This document shows positions 17,123 to 26,333 of a stretch of 64,000 nt of DNA, piece after piece. The stretch's first letter is position 1. Each line of letters opens with the position of its first letter. The translations under genes and the position numbers were made by a program. The stretch spans positions 558,001-622,000 of the forward strand of contig NZ_AP014938.1 in assembly GCF_001548235.1 (NCBI RefSeq), written 5' to 3'. Origin of the DNA: Rothia mucilaginosa. GTDB lineage: Bacteria; Actinomycetota; Actinomycetes; Actinomycetales; Micrococcaceae. Below the pieces are notes generated by a model. That model did not search any database. It was given only the letters and a program-made list of their open reading frames with translations, and was not told where the DNA came from.

Positions 17123-18760
17123 CTAACGAGTCCCCTTCCGAGCACCCTGCTGCGACCCCTTTGAAACACGGTGCTTTCCGTGATGAGTACCCGGATGATG
17201 TGCCATCTCACGAGCCATCCGCGCAGCCTGCCCCGCGCTCACATGCATCCTGTGCAAACGATGCACAGAACCAGCCGTAATAATCGTCAGCCACAACACC
17301 AGCGCCGCCAAAATCACCGGTGGCAACCAGCCACGATCCTCCGGAGGGCGACGCGCATCCGGCGCCGCCGCCTTCACAATGCTCTCACCCTCCTCATGGA
17401 CCGGCGCAGCATCGCTAGGAGTCGGATCGCTCACCTGCCGCTTACGATGCACCGCAATCCACTCAGAAATAGAACCCAACGGATTCGCCGTCACCGTAGG
17501 CGCCGCCAAAGCCATTGCATCCTGCGGATTGAAAATACCGTAACCATACAAAGGGTCACGGCCCGTCACGCCAGCATCATCAGCCGAAGCAATCAAACGC
17601 TGAGCCAACTGAGCCGCAGACTCCTTCGGATACTTCTGCTTCAACAACGCCGCAACACCCGTCACCAAGGGCGCAGCAGCCGAAGAACCAGACCAAATCA
17701 TGTACCCATTACCCGGAGCAGCCGCAATCATATCCGTACTCGGAGCAACCACAGCAATCGAAATGCCCTGAGTCGACGAGCCCTCAGCAACAGCCTTCTT
17801 CCGGTCAATACCACCAACCGTCAACACGCCAGGAATCGTCGCCGGAGCACCAACCTGCGTCAAGCCGCTACCGCGGTTACCCGCAGCCGCAACAATCAGC
17901 ACGCCCTTCTGCTCAGCGTAGGCAAACGCCTCATCCCAGCTCTGCGGCCAGCTCGTCTTATTCGAGCCAATCGACATGTTAATAATCTGAGCCCCATTAT
18001 CGACCGCGTAACGCACCGCCGCCGGGATCTGCTCATCAATGCTCTTACCGCCGGTCGTACCCATATTCAGCGAAATCGGCAGAATCTTCGCATCGGGAGC
18101 TACACCAATCACACCGGTCGGCTTACCCGGCTGACCTGCAATTGCAGAATAGCCCCGCGTATCGTGACCGTGACCGGCAATCAGAGAAGCGACCTCCGTG
18201 CCGTGCATCGGCTCAGCGCCCAGGCCCTTCCAGCCGTCCTCGCTACCAACGCCCGAGGCGTCATAACCGCGCAGAACATTACCTTCAAGATCCGGGTGGG
18301 TACCGTCCACGCCCGTATCAATCACAGCAACCGTCACGCCCTTACCCGTAGCCTGCGACCACAAGGACGTAATACCGTACTCATTCAGCCAATACTCACG
18401 CTGACGAACATCATCACCATTCGTGGTTGACGCGCCCTGACTCGGAGTCGCCGAAGTCTTCGGAACCGCAGTACCCGACGGCGAAGGAGTCGCCGTCACC
18501 TCCCTCTTAGGGCTCGGAGACGCAGAAGCGGAAGGAGTCGGGTCCGTCGCCCAGGCAGCAGGCGCCAGCGGGGTCCACAACGGCAGAAGAGTCAACGCGG
18601 CACTAGCGCCCAAAGCTGCAACCTTAGGGATGCGGCGAGTAGCGCCTCGGTCAGAACCAACCGAGGCGCGCACACCAAATACACGAGACGCACAGGCGAA
18701 AGACGGCGCAAAAGACCAGCCGGTCAGGGGCATACCTCGCCGACGCTCAGAATGGAACAT
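17123..18760 (-). CDS. Membrane-anchored S8 (subtilisin) serine protease, mycosin-like
   Basis: Secreted serine protease tethered to the cytoplasmic membrane. The 545 residues run: basic N-terminus, hydrophobic export segment (~46-71, ending AAWA), Ser/Pro/Thr-rich linker (~72-115), and peptidase S8 domain. The domain shows Asp148 (AVIDTGVDGTHPDL), His186 (MHGTEVASL), oxyanion Asn295 (AAAGNRG) and Ser360 (WSGSSAAAPLVTG). It is followed by a linker, one C-terminal TM (WLPPVILAALVLWLTIITAG) and a basic cytoplasmic tail. This architecture is that of mycosins (MycP) of type VII secretion, but no ESX genes are seen here. GAGGAG lies 7 nt before the ATG. It follows ppx after a hairpin. Confidence 0.9.
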   Translation of the reverse strand: MFHSERRRGMPLTGWSFAPSFACASRVFGVRASVGSDRGATRRIPKVAALGASAALTLLPLWTPLAPAAWATDPTPSASASPSPKREVTATPSPSGTAVPKTSATPSQGASTTNGDDVRQREYWLNEYGITSLWSQATGKGVTVAVIDTGVDGTHPDLEGNVLRGYDASGVGSEDGWKGLGAEPMHGTEVASLIAGHGHDTRGYSAIAGQPGKPTGVIGVAPDAKILPISLNMGTTGGKSIDEQIPAAVRYAVDNGAQIINMSIGSNKTSWPQSWDEAFAYAEQKGVLIVAAAGNRGSGLTQVGAPATIPGVLTVGGIDRKKAVAEGSSTQGISIAVVAPSTDMIAAAPGNGYMIWSGSSAAAPLVTGVAALLKQKYPKESAAQLAQRLIASADDAGVTGRDPLYGYGIFNPQDAMALAAPTVTANPLGSISEWIAVHRKRQVSDPTPSDAAPVHEEGESIVKAAAPDARRPPEDRGWLPPVILAALVLWLTIITAGSVHRLHRMHVSAGQAARMAREMAHHPGTHHGKHRVSKGSQQGARKGTR

Positions 18761-18780
18761 TAAAACTCCTCAAGCTGAGC

Positions 18781-18812
18781 CGCGCCGTGAACCACCATCG
18801 GTTCACGGCGCG
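18781..18812. terminator. Hairpin between ppx and the subtilase gene
   Basis: A perfect 13-bp stem, CGCGCCGTGAACC with GGTTCACGGCGCG, loop of 6. There is no T-run; it may attenuate or process rather than fully end ppx transcription. Confidence 0.6.
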
Positions 18813-18823
18813 AGCGCTCAAGC

Positions 18824-19777
18824 CTACAGCTGGGACAGAGCGATACCGTCCAGAATGTCGTGCTCGCTGACGGTCACCGAATCCACGGCGCCATCAGTCA
18901 TCTCATTCAGACGGGTCAGGATGCGGGCGTAAATCGTCGCGCCGGCACCAATCACATCCACCCGGCCGGGGTGCATGTAGCCAAGCTCCTCACGCTCGGT
19001 GCGGTTCAGCGAAGCCAACCAGCGGGCGGTCTTCTGAACGGTCTCCACCGAGAAGCTCTGAGCGTTAATAGCCTCAGAATCATAGCGGTCCAGACCCAGC
19101 GCAGCGGCAGCCACAGTGGTCGCGGTACCAGCCACAGCAACCACGCGGCGCGCATTCTGCAGGGGCACAGTCTTACGCGCCACCTCGAGAGCCTCGTCAG
19201 TATCAGCCTCAACACGAGCAATCTGCGACTCGGTCGCCGGGGCGCTGAGCATGTGACGCTCAGTCAAGCGCACACAACCAATATTGACGCTACGGGAAGC
19301 CTTCACACCCGACTCGTCACCGAGCACGAACTCAGTCGAACCGCCGCCCAGATCGAACACCAGGGTGTCGCCGTCGCCGTAGCCGACAGCGCGCACCGCA
19401 CCCGCGAAGGACAGCGCAGCTTCCTCATCACCGCTAATGACCTCGGGCTCAATACCCAAAATCTCGCGGATACCGTCCACGAACACCTGGCGGTTACCCG
19501 CATCGCGAGTCGCACTGGTCGCCACGAAACGCACCGAATCAGCGCCGTGCTCCTTCAGCAACTGCGCGTACTCACGCGCCGCAGCGAAAGTACGGTCCAG
19601 CGCTTCCTGCGCCAGCCAGCCGGTCGCGTCCACGCCCTGACCCAGACGCACAATGCGCATCTCACGCACAACGTCCTTCAGAACGGTCTTCTCAACCCCG
19701 TCCACCACCTCAGTAGTGGAATCAGCAATCAGCAGGCGAATAGAGTTCGTACCGCAGTCAATCGCACCAACGCGCAC
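18824..19777 (-). CDS. ppx: Ppx/GppA-family exopolyphosphatase
   Basis: Hydrolyses inorganic polyphosphate and/or pppGpp. The 317-residue protein is the short actinobacterial form (actin-like ASKHA fold only, no C-terminal HD region), as in the mycobacterial Rv1026 type. Phosphate loops are visible: AIDCGTNSIRLLIAD at the N-terminus and VFDLGGGSTEFVLGDE near residue 140, then VAVAGTATTVAAAALGLDRYD. The start is GTG at 19777 with AAAGGAA upstream. It belongs to the conserved order eno-ftsB-DUF501-ppx. Confidence 0.93.
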   Translation of the reverse strand: MRVGAIDCGTNSIRLLIADSTTEVVDGVEKTVLKDVVREMRIVRLGQGVDATGWLAQEALDRTFAAAREYAQLLKEHGADSVRFVATSATRDAGNRQVFVDGIREILGIEPEVISGDEEAALSFAGAVRAVGYGDGDTLVFDLGGGSTEFVLGDESGVKASRSVNIGCVRLTERHMLSAPATESQIARVEADTDEALEVARKTVPLQNARRVVAVAGTATTVAAAALGLDRYDSEAINAQSFSVETVQKTARWLASLNRTEREELGYMHPGRVDVIGAGATIYARILTRLNEMTDGAVDSVTVSEHDILDGIALSQL

Positions 19778-19930
19778 GGTGGGTTCCTTTCAGGTCTTCA
19801 ATAAATATTCAGCGCCAAAGGCACCGCGAGCGCCGCAGGCGAAAAATTTTCGCTTTTCGGCGCTCTTTCTTCTATCTATTATGCGCCCGCACCGTCCCTC
19901 AAGACGATGCGGGCGCACCAGAATCATTAT

Positions 19931-20530
19931 TTAGGCTTCTTCACGCCACGCGGGGTCGCAGGAGCAGACCTCGGGGGTCCACCACTCGGCGATAGCGTCC
20001 AGGCCGCGGTCACCCATCGGGTTCACGCCGCGACCCACCGACAGGGTGTGGCCGATAACGGCGTGCAGGCACTTCACGCGGGTCGGCATACCGCCGGCAG
20101 AGATACCGTCAATCTCCGGGACCTCTTCGGTGCCGCTGATCAGGCGGATGCGTTCACGCTCAGCCAGGTAGTTCTCGTGTGCGGCAGCGTACTGTGCCGC
20201 CAGGTCGGCATCCTCAGCGAGCGAGTCGGTCATCTCGTACATCAGGCCGCCCGCCTCCAGGCGGGAAGCCGCAGCGGTAATCACCGGATGCGCCAGGTAG
20301 AACACGGTCGGGAAGGGGGTGCCGTTGCTCAGGCGCGGCGCGGTAGCAGCCACGAGCGGGTTACCGCACACGCAACGTGCCGGGATCTCAATCACGTCGC
20401 GGACCTTACGGCCCAGCTGCGCCGAGAGAACACGGATGTCCTGCTCGGTGGGGGTCAGGGTTTCAACAGTTACGCCGAAGCCGCCGGGGGTGCGTGCCTT
20501 CAGCTCTTCAATGGTGTTTTCGGTGCTCAT
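19931..20530 (-). CDS. DUF501 family protein
   Basis: A conserved actinobacterial protein of unknown biochemical function, always near ftsB and ppx. The 199 residues contain the recognisable CVCGNPLVAATAPRLSNG segment, PFPTVFYLAHP, and the C-terminal GMPTRVKCLHAVIGHTL with the Cys-His pair, then GVNPMGDRGLDAIAEWW. Two Cys in the CVCGNP segment and Cys/His in KCLHA suggest a metal or redox site, which is inference. The start at 20530 (MSTENTIEELKART) has AGGA upstream; the longer reading to 20650 has no conserved sequence. Confidence 0.9.
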   Translation of the reverse strand: MSTENTIEELKARTPGGFGVTVETLTPTEQDIRVLSAQLGRKVRDVIEIPARCVCGNPLVAATAPRLSNGTPFPTVFYLAHPVITAAASRLEAGGLMYEMTDSLAEDADLAAQYAAAHENYLAERERIRLISGTEEVPEIDGISAGGMPTRVKCLHAVIGHTLSVGRGVNPMGDRGLDAIAEWWTPEVCSCDPAWREEA

Positions 20531-20594
20531 AATCCTAAGTTTCTGGAGCGAGGGGTCACCTCGTCCGCTTATGCCGGGTGCTTGCCGGGTTCTT

Positions 20595-20620
20595 GCCACG
20601 GCAGGGTTCCTGCCGGTGGC
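20595..20620 (-). terminator. Hairpin between ftsB and DUF501
   Basis: GCCACGGCAGG / CCTGCCGGTGGC with a 3-nt loop, overlapping the spacer after the ftsB stop region. No T-run. Confidence 0.4.
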
Positions 20621-20625
20621 TGGGG

Positions 20626-21270
20626 CTAGTTCTTTTCGAGAGAATCCCAAATCTTCGTGGTCCAGGCGTCCTCGGGGGCGTTCTTCGCATTCGCAGAAGT
20701 ACCGTCAGCCTTCGTGGAGTCCTCGGTAATGCCGGTAACCACGTAGGGGGTGTCGCCGGGGTTCACATAGTAGAGGCGGCTACGTGCCTGCTGGCGAACG
20801 TAGTTGTCGTCGTTCCACCAGGTCTGCTCCGCCTTCAGCTGAGCGTTCTCCTGCTGCAGCTGGGAAATGTGCGTGTTGATTCGCTTGATTTCCCGGTCCT
20901 GGTCAAAGTAGGTGACCACCGGGTATGCGGTACCGAGCGCAATCACACCCACCACAACAGCGGTCAGGAAGCTACGACCGGAGAACATATGAGCCGCCAC
21001 GGGGGCGTCGTATCCGCCCTCTTCACGGCCCTGCTGGGCTGCGGCGCGGCGGCGAGCACGCTCCTCACGGCGAGCCTGCGCCTGACGTTCACGCTCAGGG
21101 TGACGCTCGCTCAAACCCACGCCAAAGAAAAGAGCGCTTGCCTTCTTTAACAGGGAGGTGCGAGCTTCCTTCGCGGCGCCACGCGACGCATTGGAGGAGG
21201 TAGCGCCCTGAGCGGGTTCGGTGGAACTCTTAGAGTGCGACCGGGTCTGCTGGTTTGCTCGCTGGCTCAT
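20626..21270 (-). CDS. ftsB: Septum formation initiator, FtsB/DivIC family
   Basis: Bitopic divisome protein that with FtsL and FtsQ activates septal peptidoglycan synthesis. The 214 residues have a long, charged, disordered cytoplasmic head (1-95), one TM (SFLTAVVVGVIALGTAYPVV, ~100-120), then an extracytoplasmic coiled coil (DQDREIKRINTHISQLQQEN) and the family motif WWNDDNYVRQQARSRLYYVNPGDTPY. The head is longer than in E. coli FtsB but usual for actinobacteria. Normally it follows eno directly; here a glycosyltransferase separates them. Confidence 0.92.
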   Translation of the reverse strand: MSQRANQQTRSHSKSSTEPAQGATSSNASRGAAKEARTSLLKKASALFFGVGLSERHPERERQAQARREERARRRAAAQQGREEGGYDAPVAAHMFSGRSFLTAVVVGVIALGTAYPVVTYFDQDREIKRINTHISQLQQENAQLKAEQTWWNDDNYVRQQARSRLYYVNPGDTPYVVTGITEDSTKADGTSANAKNAPEDAWTTKIWDSLEKN

Positions 21271-21439
21271 TGCTCTATCCCTCGTTCCATTCTGTACCGC
21301 TAAGCGCTTCCTTCATATTCTACCGGGTTTGTTGGGGTTATCCGGCGCTATGTTGTGGCCGCTACATGCGGCATCGTATGGGCTGAACCTCGTGCGCTGC
21401 CGCCGCAACTAGCCTCAACACCGTGACTAACCTCAACAT

Positions 21440-21484
21440 AGAGCAGGAGGCGGTGCCACTCCCCTACGGGGTAGCACCGCCTCC
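21440..21484. repeat. 45-bp terminator hairpin, copy 1
   Basis: A 45-bp block with stem GGAGGCGGTGCC / GGCACCGCCTCC-type pairing around CCCCTACGGGG. It is identical over all 45 bases to 22775-22819. It lies after the GT14 gene and before ftsB. Confidence 0.9.
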
Positions 21485-21520
21485 GCTAAATTCTGATTAC
21501 AGTCGAATCATAAAGCCTGA

Positions 21521-22432
21521 TTATCCAGCCTGAATAGCATCCAAGGCTTTGATGAGATCGGCAGAAGCCTCGGGCTCGACCTTGCGAGTAAACCACTTGC
21601 CCGACTCTAAGATAACGGGGAGATCTTTCAGAGTGAGCACCTCAGGGTGAGCTCCTCCCCTACTCCAATCAATGTAGTGGTGGTTTGCGTGATTCTCAGA
21701 GCCCTTTGTTCCCGGCGCCAGCTGGCCATCGGTTGCCCAAGCCTCCGCATTCTCACGAGCAGGCGTATTGAGGAGTACGCTCTGCATCCACATCTCATCA
21801 GGCATAGGGGCAGAGCGGAAGATTTTGGTAACCTCTCGACCCTTCGGGGTCTTCAAAAAGTCCATCACCTGAAGAGCGGCCGAGCGGGAAATCGTCCAAT
21901 AAGCCGACCCCTGATAAAACTGGACAGGCAAATTCTTGCGCGGAAACATACGGGAAATCTTGTAGTAGATTTTACGTACACGGTCACGTAGGGTTCCCTC
22001 AGGAAATAGGGCCTCAAAATCTTTATACTCTCGGTACTGCACCAAAACGTAGTTACGCATTCCGGGGGCTAGCGCATAGAAGCTTACCCAGGAGTGCTCC
22101 AGATTTTCGGGTCGGGCAAGATAATCAGCGTATTCGCGGAGAGGACGCACGGGATAGCACTGCCCTGTAATGCATGCGTAATGAGTTACCTCCGGATATT
22201 CCTTCAAGGCCTGGGCAAGCATTTTTTGAGTTGCCTTGACAGCAGAATAACCTGCCCAACGCACGTTTTCACGTTCACGGACGTAAGATACGCCCTCAAC
22301 GTAGAAGTCTTCCTGATTTGCTTTTTTATCGATGTGTGCGACGCACTTACCGCCTGATGCCAAGATGTGTCCCACCAGTTTCTTGAACTGCTCAGGATAC
22401 TTATGGGCAAGGATAAGATAGCAGACTGCCAT
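21521..22432 (-). CDS. Core-2/I-branching enzyme-like glycosyltransferase (GT14)
   Basis: Transfers a sugar (in eukaryotic relatives beta-1,6-GlcNAc or xylose) to a glycan; the bacterial acceptor is unknown. The 303 residues show the PF02485 layout: N-terminal YLILAHKYPEQFKKL, DKKAN, RWAGYSAVKATQKML, ITGQCYPVRPLREY, YQGSAYWTISRSAALQVMDF and the acidic PDEMWMQSVLLNTP motif. It has no signal peptide, so it acts in the cytoplasm. AGGAG lies 5 nt before the ATG at 22432; a longer reading to 22477 lacks a site. The gene is less GC-rich than its surroundings and sits between two identical 45-bp terminators, splitting the eno-ftsB pair. Confidence 0.87.
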   Translation of the reverse strand: MAVCYLILAHKYPEQFKKLVGHILASGGKCVAHIDKKANQEDFYVEGVSYVRERENVRWAGYSAVKATQKMLAQALKEYPEVTHYACITGQCYPVRPLREYADYLARPENLEHSWVSFYALAPGMRNYVLVQYREYKDFEALFPEGTLRDRVRKIYYKISRMFPRKNLPVQFYQGSAYWTISRSAALQVMDFLKTPKGREVTKIFRSAPMPDEMWMQSVLLNTPARENAEAWATDGQLAPGTKGSENHANHHYIDWSRGGAHPEVLTLKDLPVILESGKWFTRKVEPEASADLIKALDAIQAG

Positions 22433-22774
22433 GATTCTCCTATATGAAGTGTGAGCAAAAAAGCATGCTATCGACATACAAAATATAGGCTGCGCCGAAA
22501 CAATCTATCGTGATACCACATCACAATATAGTTCAGCACGACCCAAGTAGTCGGATAGGAACCCCCTGAGGGGCTCAGATGTTTAAGGCTTTATTGCCGC
22601 TTTAAAATCCTTTGAAAGGATAAAGTGTGAGTGACTATCTACAAGGACATTGTATGATCTTGACAAGGGGAAACAGGTTTATAACACGGTAAATGACACC
22701 ATGGTCTGCATCACGATGTACTATGCGTGACGGGCCTCTTCTACGGGAACCCTAAGCTCAAGAAACCCAGGCAC
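22433..22774. other. AT-rich 5' flank of the GT14 gene, no gene seen
   Basis: About 340 nt of lower GC. It has short palindromes (CCCCTGAGGGG near 22564; ATCCTTTGAAAGGAT near 22610) and a TTGACA at 22660 on the plus strand without a properly spaced -10. A minus-strand TATATT near 22480 could serve the GT14 gene. No coding sequence is seen. Confidence 0.45.
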
Positions 22775-22819
22775 AGAGCAGGAGGCGGTGCCACTCCCCT
22801 ACGGGGTAGCACCGCCTCC
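22775..22819. repeat. 45-bp terminator hairpin, copy 2 (after eno)
   Basis: Identical to 21440-21484. It lies 40 nt past the eno stop and is probably the original eno terminator. Confidence 0.9.
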
Positions 22820-22859
22820 TTGACGTCTAACCGCTTACGCGGTCGGATACTTCAGTAAC

Positions 22860-24152
<1,293 letters not shown>

Positions 24153-24211
24153 TTATGAGATGTCAAGGATGTGAACGGCTCACCCGGTAGTGGACAAGTC
24201 GCGTCCCCTAA

Positions 24212-24217
24212 ATTCTA
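24212..24217 (-). promoter_or_regulatory. Putative -10 box (TAGAAT) of eno
   Basis: TAGAAT on the minus strand about 70 nt before the eno ATG, just upstream of a GC-rich leader. No convincing -35 is seen. Confidence 0.4.
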
Positions 24218-24315
24218 GCAAAACTCCCACACAAACACACTAGTTGCCACCGCTTTTTTATTGCCTTATTGAAGGTCTCAATAACCCTTAGTCGCGCGCT
24301 ACAAAGCGGAACAAG

Positions 24316-24348
24316 ACCCACACTCCCCCACATTGGGAGAGTGTGGGT
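24316..24348 (-). terminator. Terminator after the SirTM-macrodomain pair
   Basis: ACCCACACTC / GAGTGTGGGT stem with extended pairing around CCCCA...TTGGG, between the macrodomain gene stop and the eno promoter. Confidence 0.65.
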
Positions 24349-24433
24349 ACCGGCTCAAAGCACAACATGAGCCCAAATGCCGGGGTCGAACGCACGGGTA
24401 AGTACACGAGAAATAAATCCTTATCCCGACCCC

Positions 24434-25243
24434 CTAAACCTGCGACAACCCCAGAAGCTCCGTGTACAGCTGCTCGTCACGTTCAGTGAACACGTTGAAA
24501 ACCACCGCGGGTACTGACTGACGCGCCGCGCGTGCCGCATCAAGCTCCTCACGAATCGTTTCAACCGCACAACGTGCAGCCTCCTCCTGAGGGAACCGGA
24601 ACTCGCCGGTACTAATGCAACACAATGCCACAGAACGCATACCCCGCTCTATCGCAGCCCGCAGACAAGAGCGATAACAAGAAGCCAAAGCCTGCCGATC
24701 TGCCTCAGTCACTTCCCCGGCAATAATCGGACCAACCGTATGCAGCACATAGCGACTCGGCAGACGATGCGCACCGGTCACCATCACCGAGCCGGTCGGC
24801 TCCGGCATAGGCCGCTGCGCCACCTCCCGGGCACATTCAGCCCGTAACCCCACCCCGGCGGCACGATGAATCGCGTTATCAATGCAACGATGCTGCGGCA
24901 CAAAACAACCCAGCAGATTCGAGTTCGCCGCATTCACAATGCCATCAACCTGCAGACGGGTAATATCCCCGCGCCACAGGTACATTCCCGCGTGCTCTCC
25001 CTCGGCAGCCGTAGCATCAGCCAAACTAGCTAACGGCGGCAACAACGGCTCATACTCGGCAAACGCCGCCTCCTCCAGGCTAAGAAGTTCCTCCCCTGTT
25101 TCGGCGGGCACACGCACCGCGTTGAGGGAGCCAATCAGCGTCCACAACTGGTGCGGGTCATCAGGCAGAGCTGGCAACACCTGGCCAGTATTCTGCGCAT
25201 ACTCTTCCGCCAGGGCGAGAGCGTAGTCTTTGAGGGCGCTCAC
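24434..25243 (-). CDS. Zinc-containing macrodomain protein (putative ADP-ribosylhydrolase)
   Basis: Predicted to remove ADP-ribose placed on a protein by the adjacent class M sirtuin. The 269 residues hold a helical N-terminal extension (1-85) and a macrodomain from ~90: MYLWRGDITRLQVDGIVNAANSNL, then the Zn-macro insertion GCFVPQHRCIDNAIHRAAG, whose Cys-His-Cys pattern matches the zinc ligands of this subfamily. GSVMVTGAHRLPSRYVLHTVGP and ALCCISTGEFRFPQEEAA complete the fold. The GTG start at 25243 overlaps the SirTM stop by 4 nt (GTGA), so the two are translationally coupled. A hairpin follows; no third gene is attached. Confidence 0.9.
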   Translation of the reverse strand: MSALKDYALALAEEYAQNTGQVLPALPDDPHQLWTLIGSLNAVRVPAETGEELLSLEEAAFAEYEPLLPPLASLADATAAEGEHAGMYLWRGDITRLQVDGIVNAANSNLLGCFVPQHRCIDNAIHRAAGVGLRAECAREVAQRPMPEPTGSVMVTGAHRLPSRYVLHTVGPIIAGEVTEADRQALASCYRSCLRAAIERGMRSVALCCISTGEFRFPQEEAARCAVETIREELDAARAARQSVPAVVFNVFTERDEQLYTELLGLSQV

Positions 25244-26187
25244 GAGACCGTCTCCTCATCCTGCGGCTCAGCCCCATACGATCCTGTCCGCTTCAGCAAA
25301 TCTCGAAGAACCTGATGTGCATCTTCCGCGAAGGACACAGTCTTTTCGCGGTTCTCTTCCGTTGCTTGAGGGTAGTCTCGGTTCAGACGCACCAAAGTCG
25401 CAGTATCGAGCACATGCGTAATCCGCTCAAAGGGGAAACGAATCCAGGTCGGGGTCATAAAACCAACCCCAAGCTCCAGAAGAAGAACCTTCTTACCGGG
25501 CATGGACTGCAGAACCTCTTCCCACCGCTTCTCCTGACGCTGGCGAGCAGGAGGATTTACGAAGGAGCCGTCAATGCGAAGATGAGTAGTTAGCGGCGCA
25601 CCGCATCGCGGGCACATTGGTACCAGTTCTGAAGGGATGCGCAGGTTTTCATCAGTATGCGCCACCATAGCCCGAACCATTTCTTCGTTGTCGTAGACCT
25701 CCTGGGTGCAGGGGCGAGAGCACTGAAATGCCCCATAATTGCCCTGCTGCTCAAAGATGCGTTCAGAATCAAAACCCGACTTTTCGAAGAGAGAATCAAC
25801 ATTGGTGGTCACGATGAAGTATTCCTTATCTGCAACCAATTCACGCAACTGCTCATACAGGGGAAGACTGCCAGTTTCGTAACGGTTGAAAAGGATGTGC
25901 CGTGCCCAGTAACCCCACTTCTCTTCGAGGGATTTGAAGGGGTAGAAACCAGCCGAGTACATATCGGTCATGCCGTACTTCTGGATGTACGGGGCGAAGT
26001 TGTTTGTAAAACGCTCACCGCTGTAGACGTGACCTGCCGCCGTTGAGAATCCAGAACCGCCGCCAATGACAATGAGGTCTGCTTCTTGAATAGCCTTGGC
26101 GGCACGCTCAATGGACTGGAAGTAGGCAGAATCAGCCGAGGTTCCGCGCACATTCTGCTGGGCATTCGGGTTGGATATGGTGGTCAT
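25240..26187 (-). CDS. Class M sirtuin (SirTM), putative protein ADP-ribosyltransferase
   Basis: Sir2-fold, NAD-dependent enzyme; characterised relatives ADP-ribosylate the lipoylated carrier GcvH-L rather than deacetylate. The 315 residues have the NAD motif VIGGGSGFSTAAG (~40-52), TTNVDSLFEKSG with Asn129, and EQQGNYGAFQCS with Gln148 where classical sirtuins carry the catalytic His. Arg204 (THLRIDGS) fills the third position. From memory, S. pyogenes SirTM uses Asn118, Gln137 and Arg192; the Asn-Gln spacing of 19 is identical here. Cys156/160 and Cys192/195 can form the zinc site. AGGAGG precedes the ATG. The gene lies between mazG and eno, which are usual close neighbours. Confidence 0.9.
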   Translation of the reverse strand: MTTISNPNAQQNVRGTSADSAYFQSIERAAKAIQEADLIVIGGGSGFSTAAGHVYSGERFTNNFAPYIQKYGMTDMYSAGFYPFKSLEEKWGYWARHILFNRYETGSLPLYEQLRELVADKEYFIVTTNVDSLFEKSGFDSERIFEQQGNYGAFQCSRPCTQEVYDNEEMVRAMVAHTDENLRIPSELVPMCPRCGAPLTTHLRIDGSFVNPPARQRQEKRWEEVLQSMPGKKVLLLELGVGFMTPTWIRFPFERITHVLDTATLVRLNRDYPQATEENREKTVSFAEDAHQVLRDLLKRTGSYGAEPQDEETVS

Positions 26188-26217
26188 TCTTCCTCCTGAC
26201 GGGACGCCCCAATCATT

Positions 26218-26252
26218 ACTATCTTTTAGAAACTTAGTGATATGGAGATAGT
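26218..26252. promoter_or_regulatory. Inverted repeat upstream of SirTM (possible operator)
   Basis: ACTATCT (26218-26224) and AGATAGT (26246-26252), 7-bp perfect arms 21 nt apart, 31-65 nt before the SirTM start in an otherwise AT-rich stretch. No regulator gene is adjacent. Confidence 0.35.
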
Positions 26253-26333
26253 AAACGAGGGTCCCATAGTCACTTCAACGTAACTACAGGACCTTCAAAA
26301 GGTGATTTGCCCCACCGGGTAGATCACATATGT

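Noticed and set aside
17123-18760. Type VII (ESX) secretion locus around the mycosin-like protease
   Set aside because: No EccB/C/D/E, WXG100 or EspG-like genes are present in the window; only the protease architecture resembles mycosin.
22660-22687. Plus-strand promoter TTGACA ... TATAAC upstream of GT14
   Set aside because: Spacer of about 14 nt is too short, and no plus-strand gene follows.
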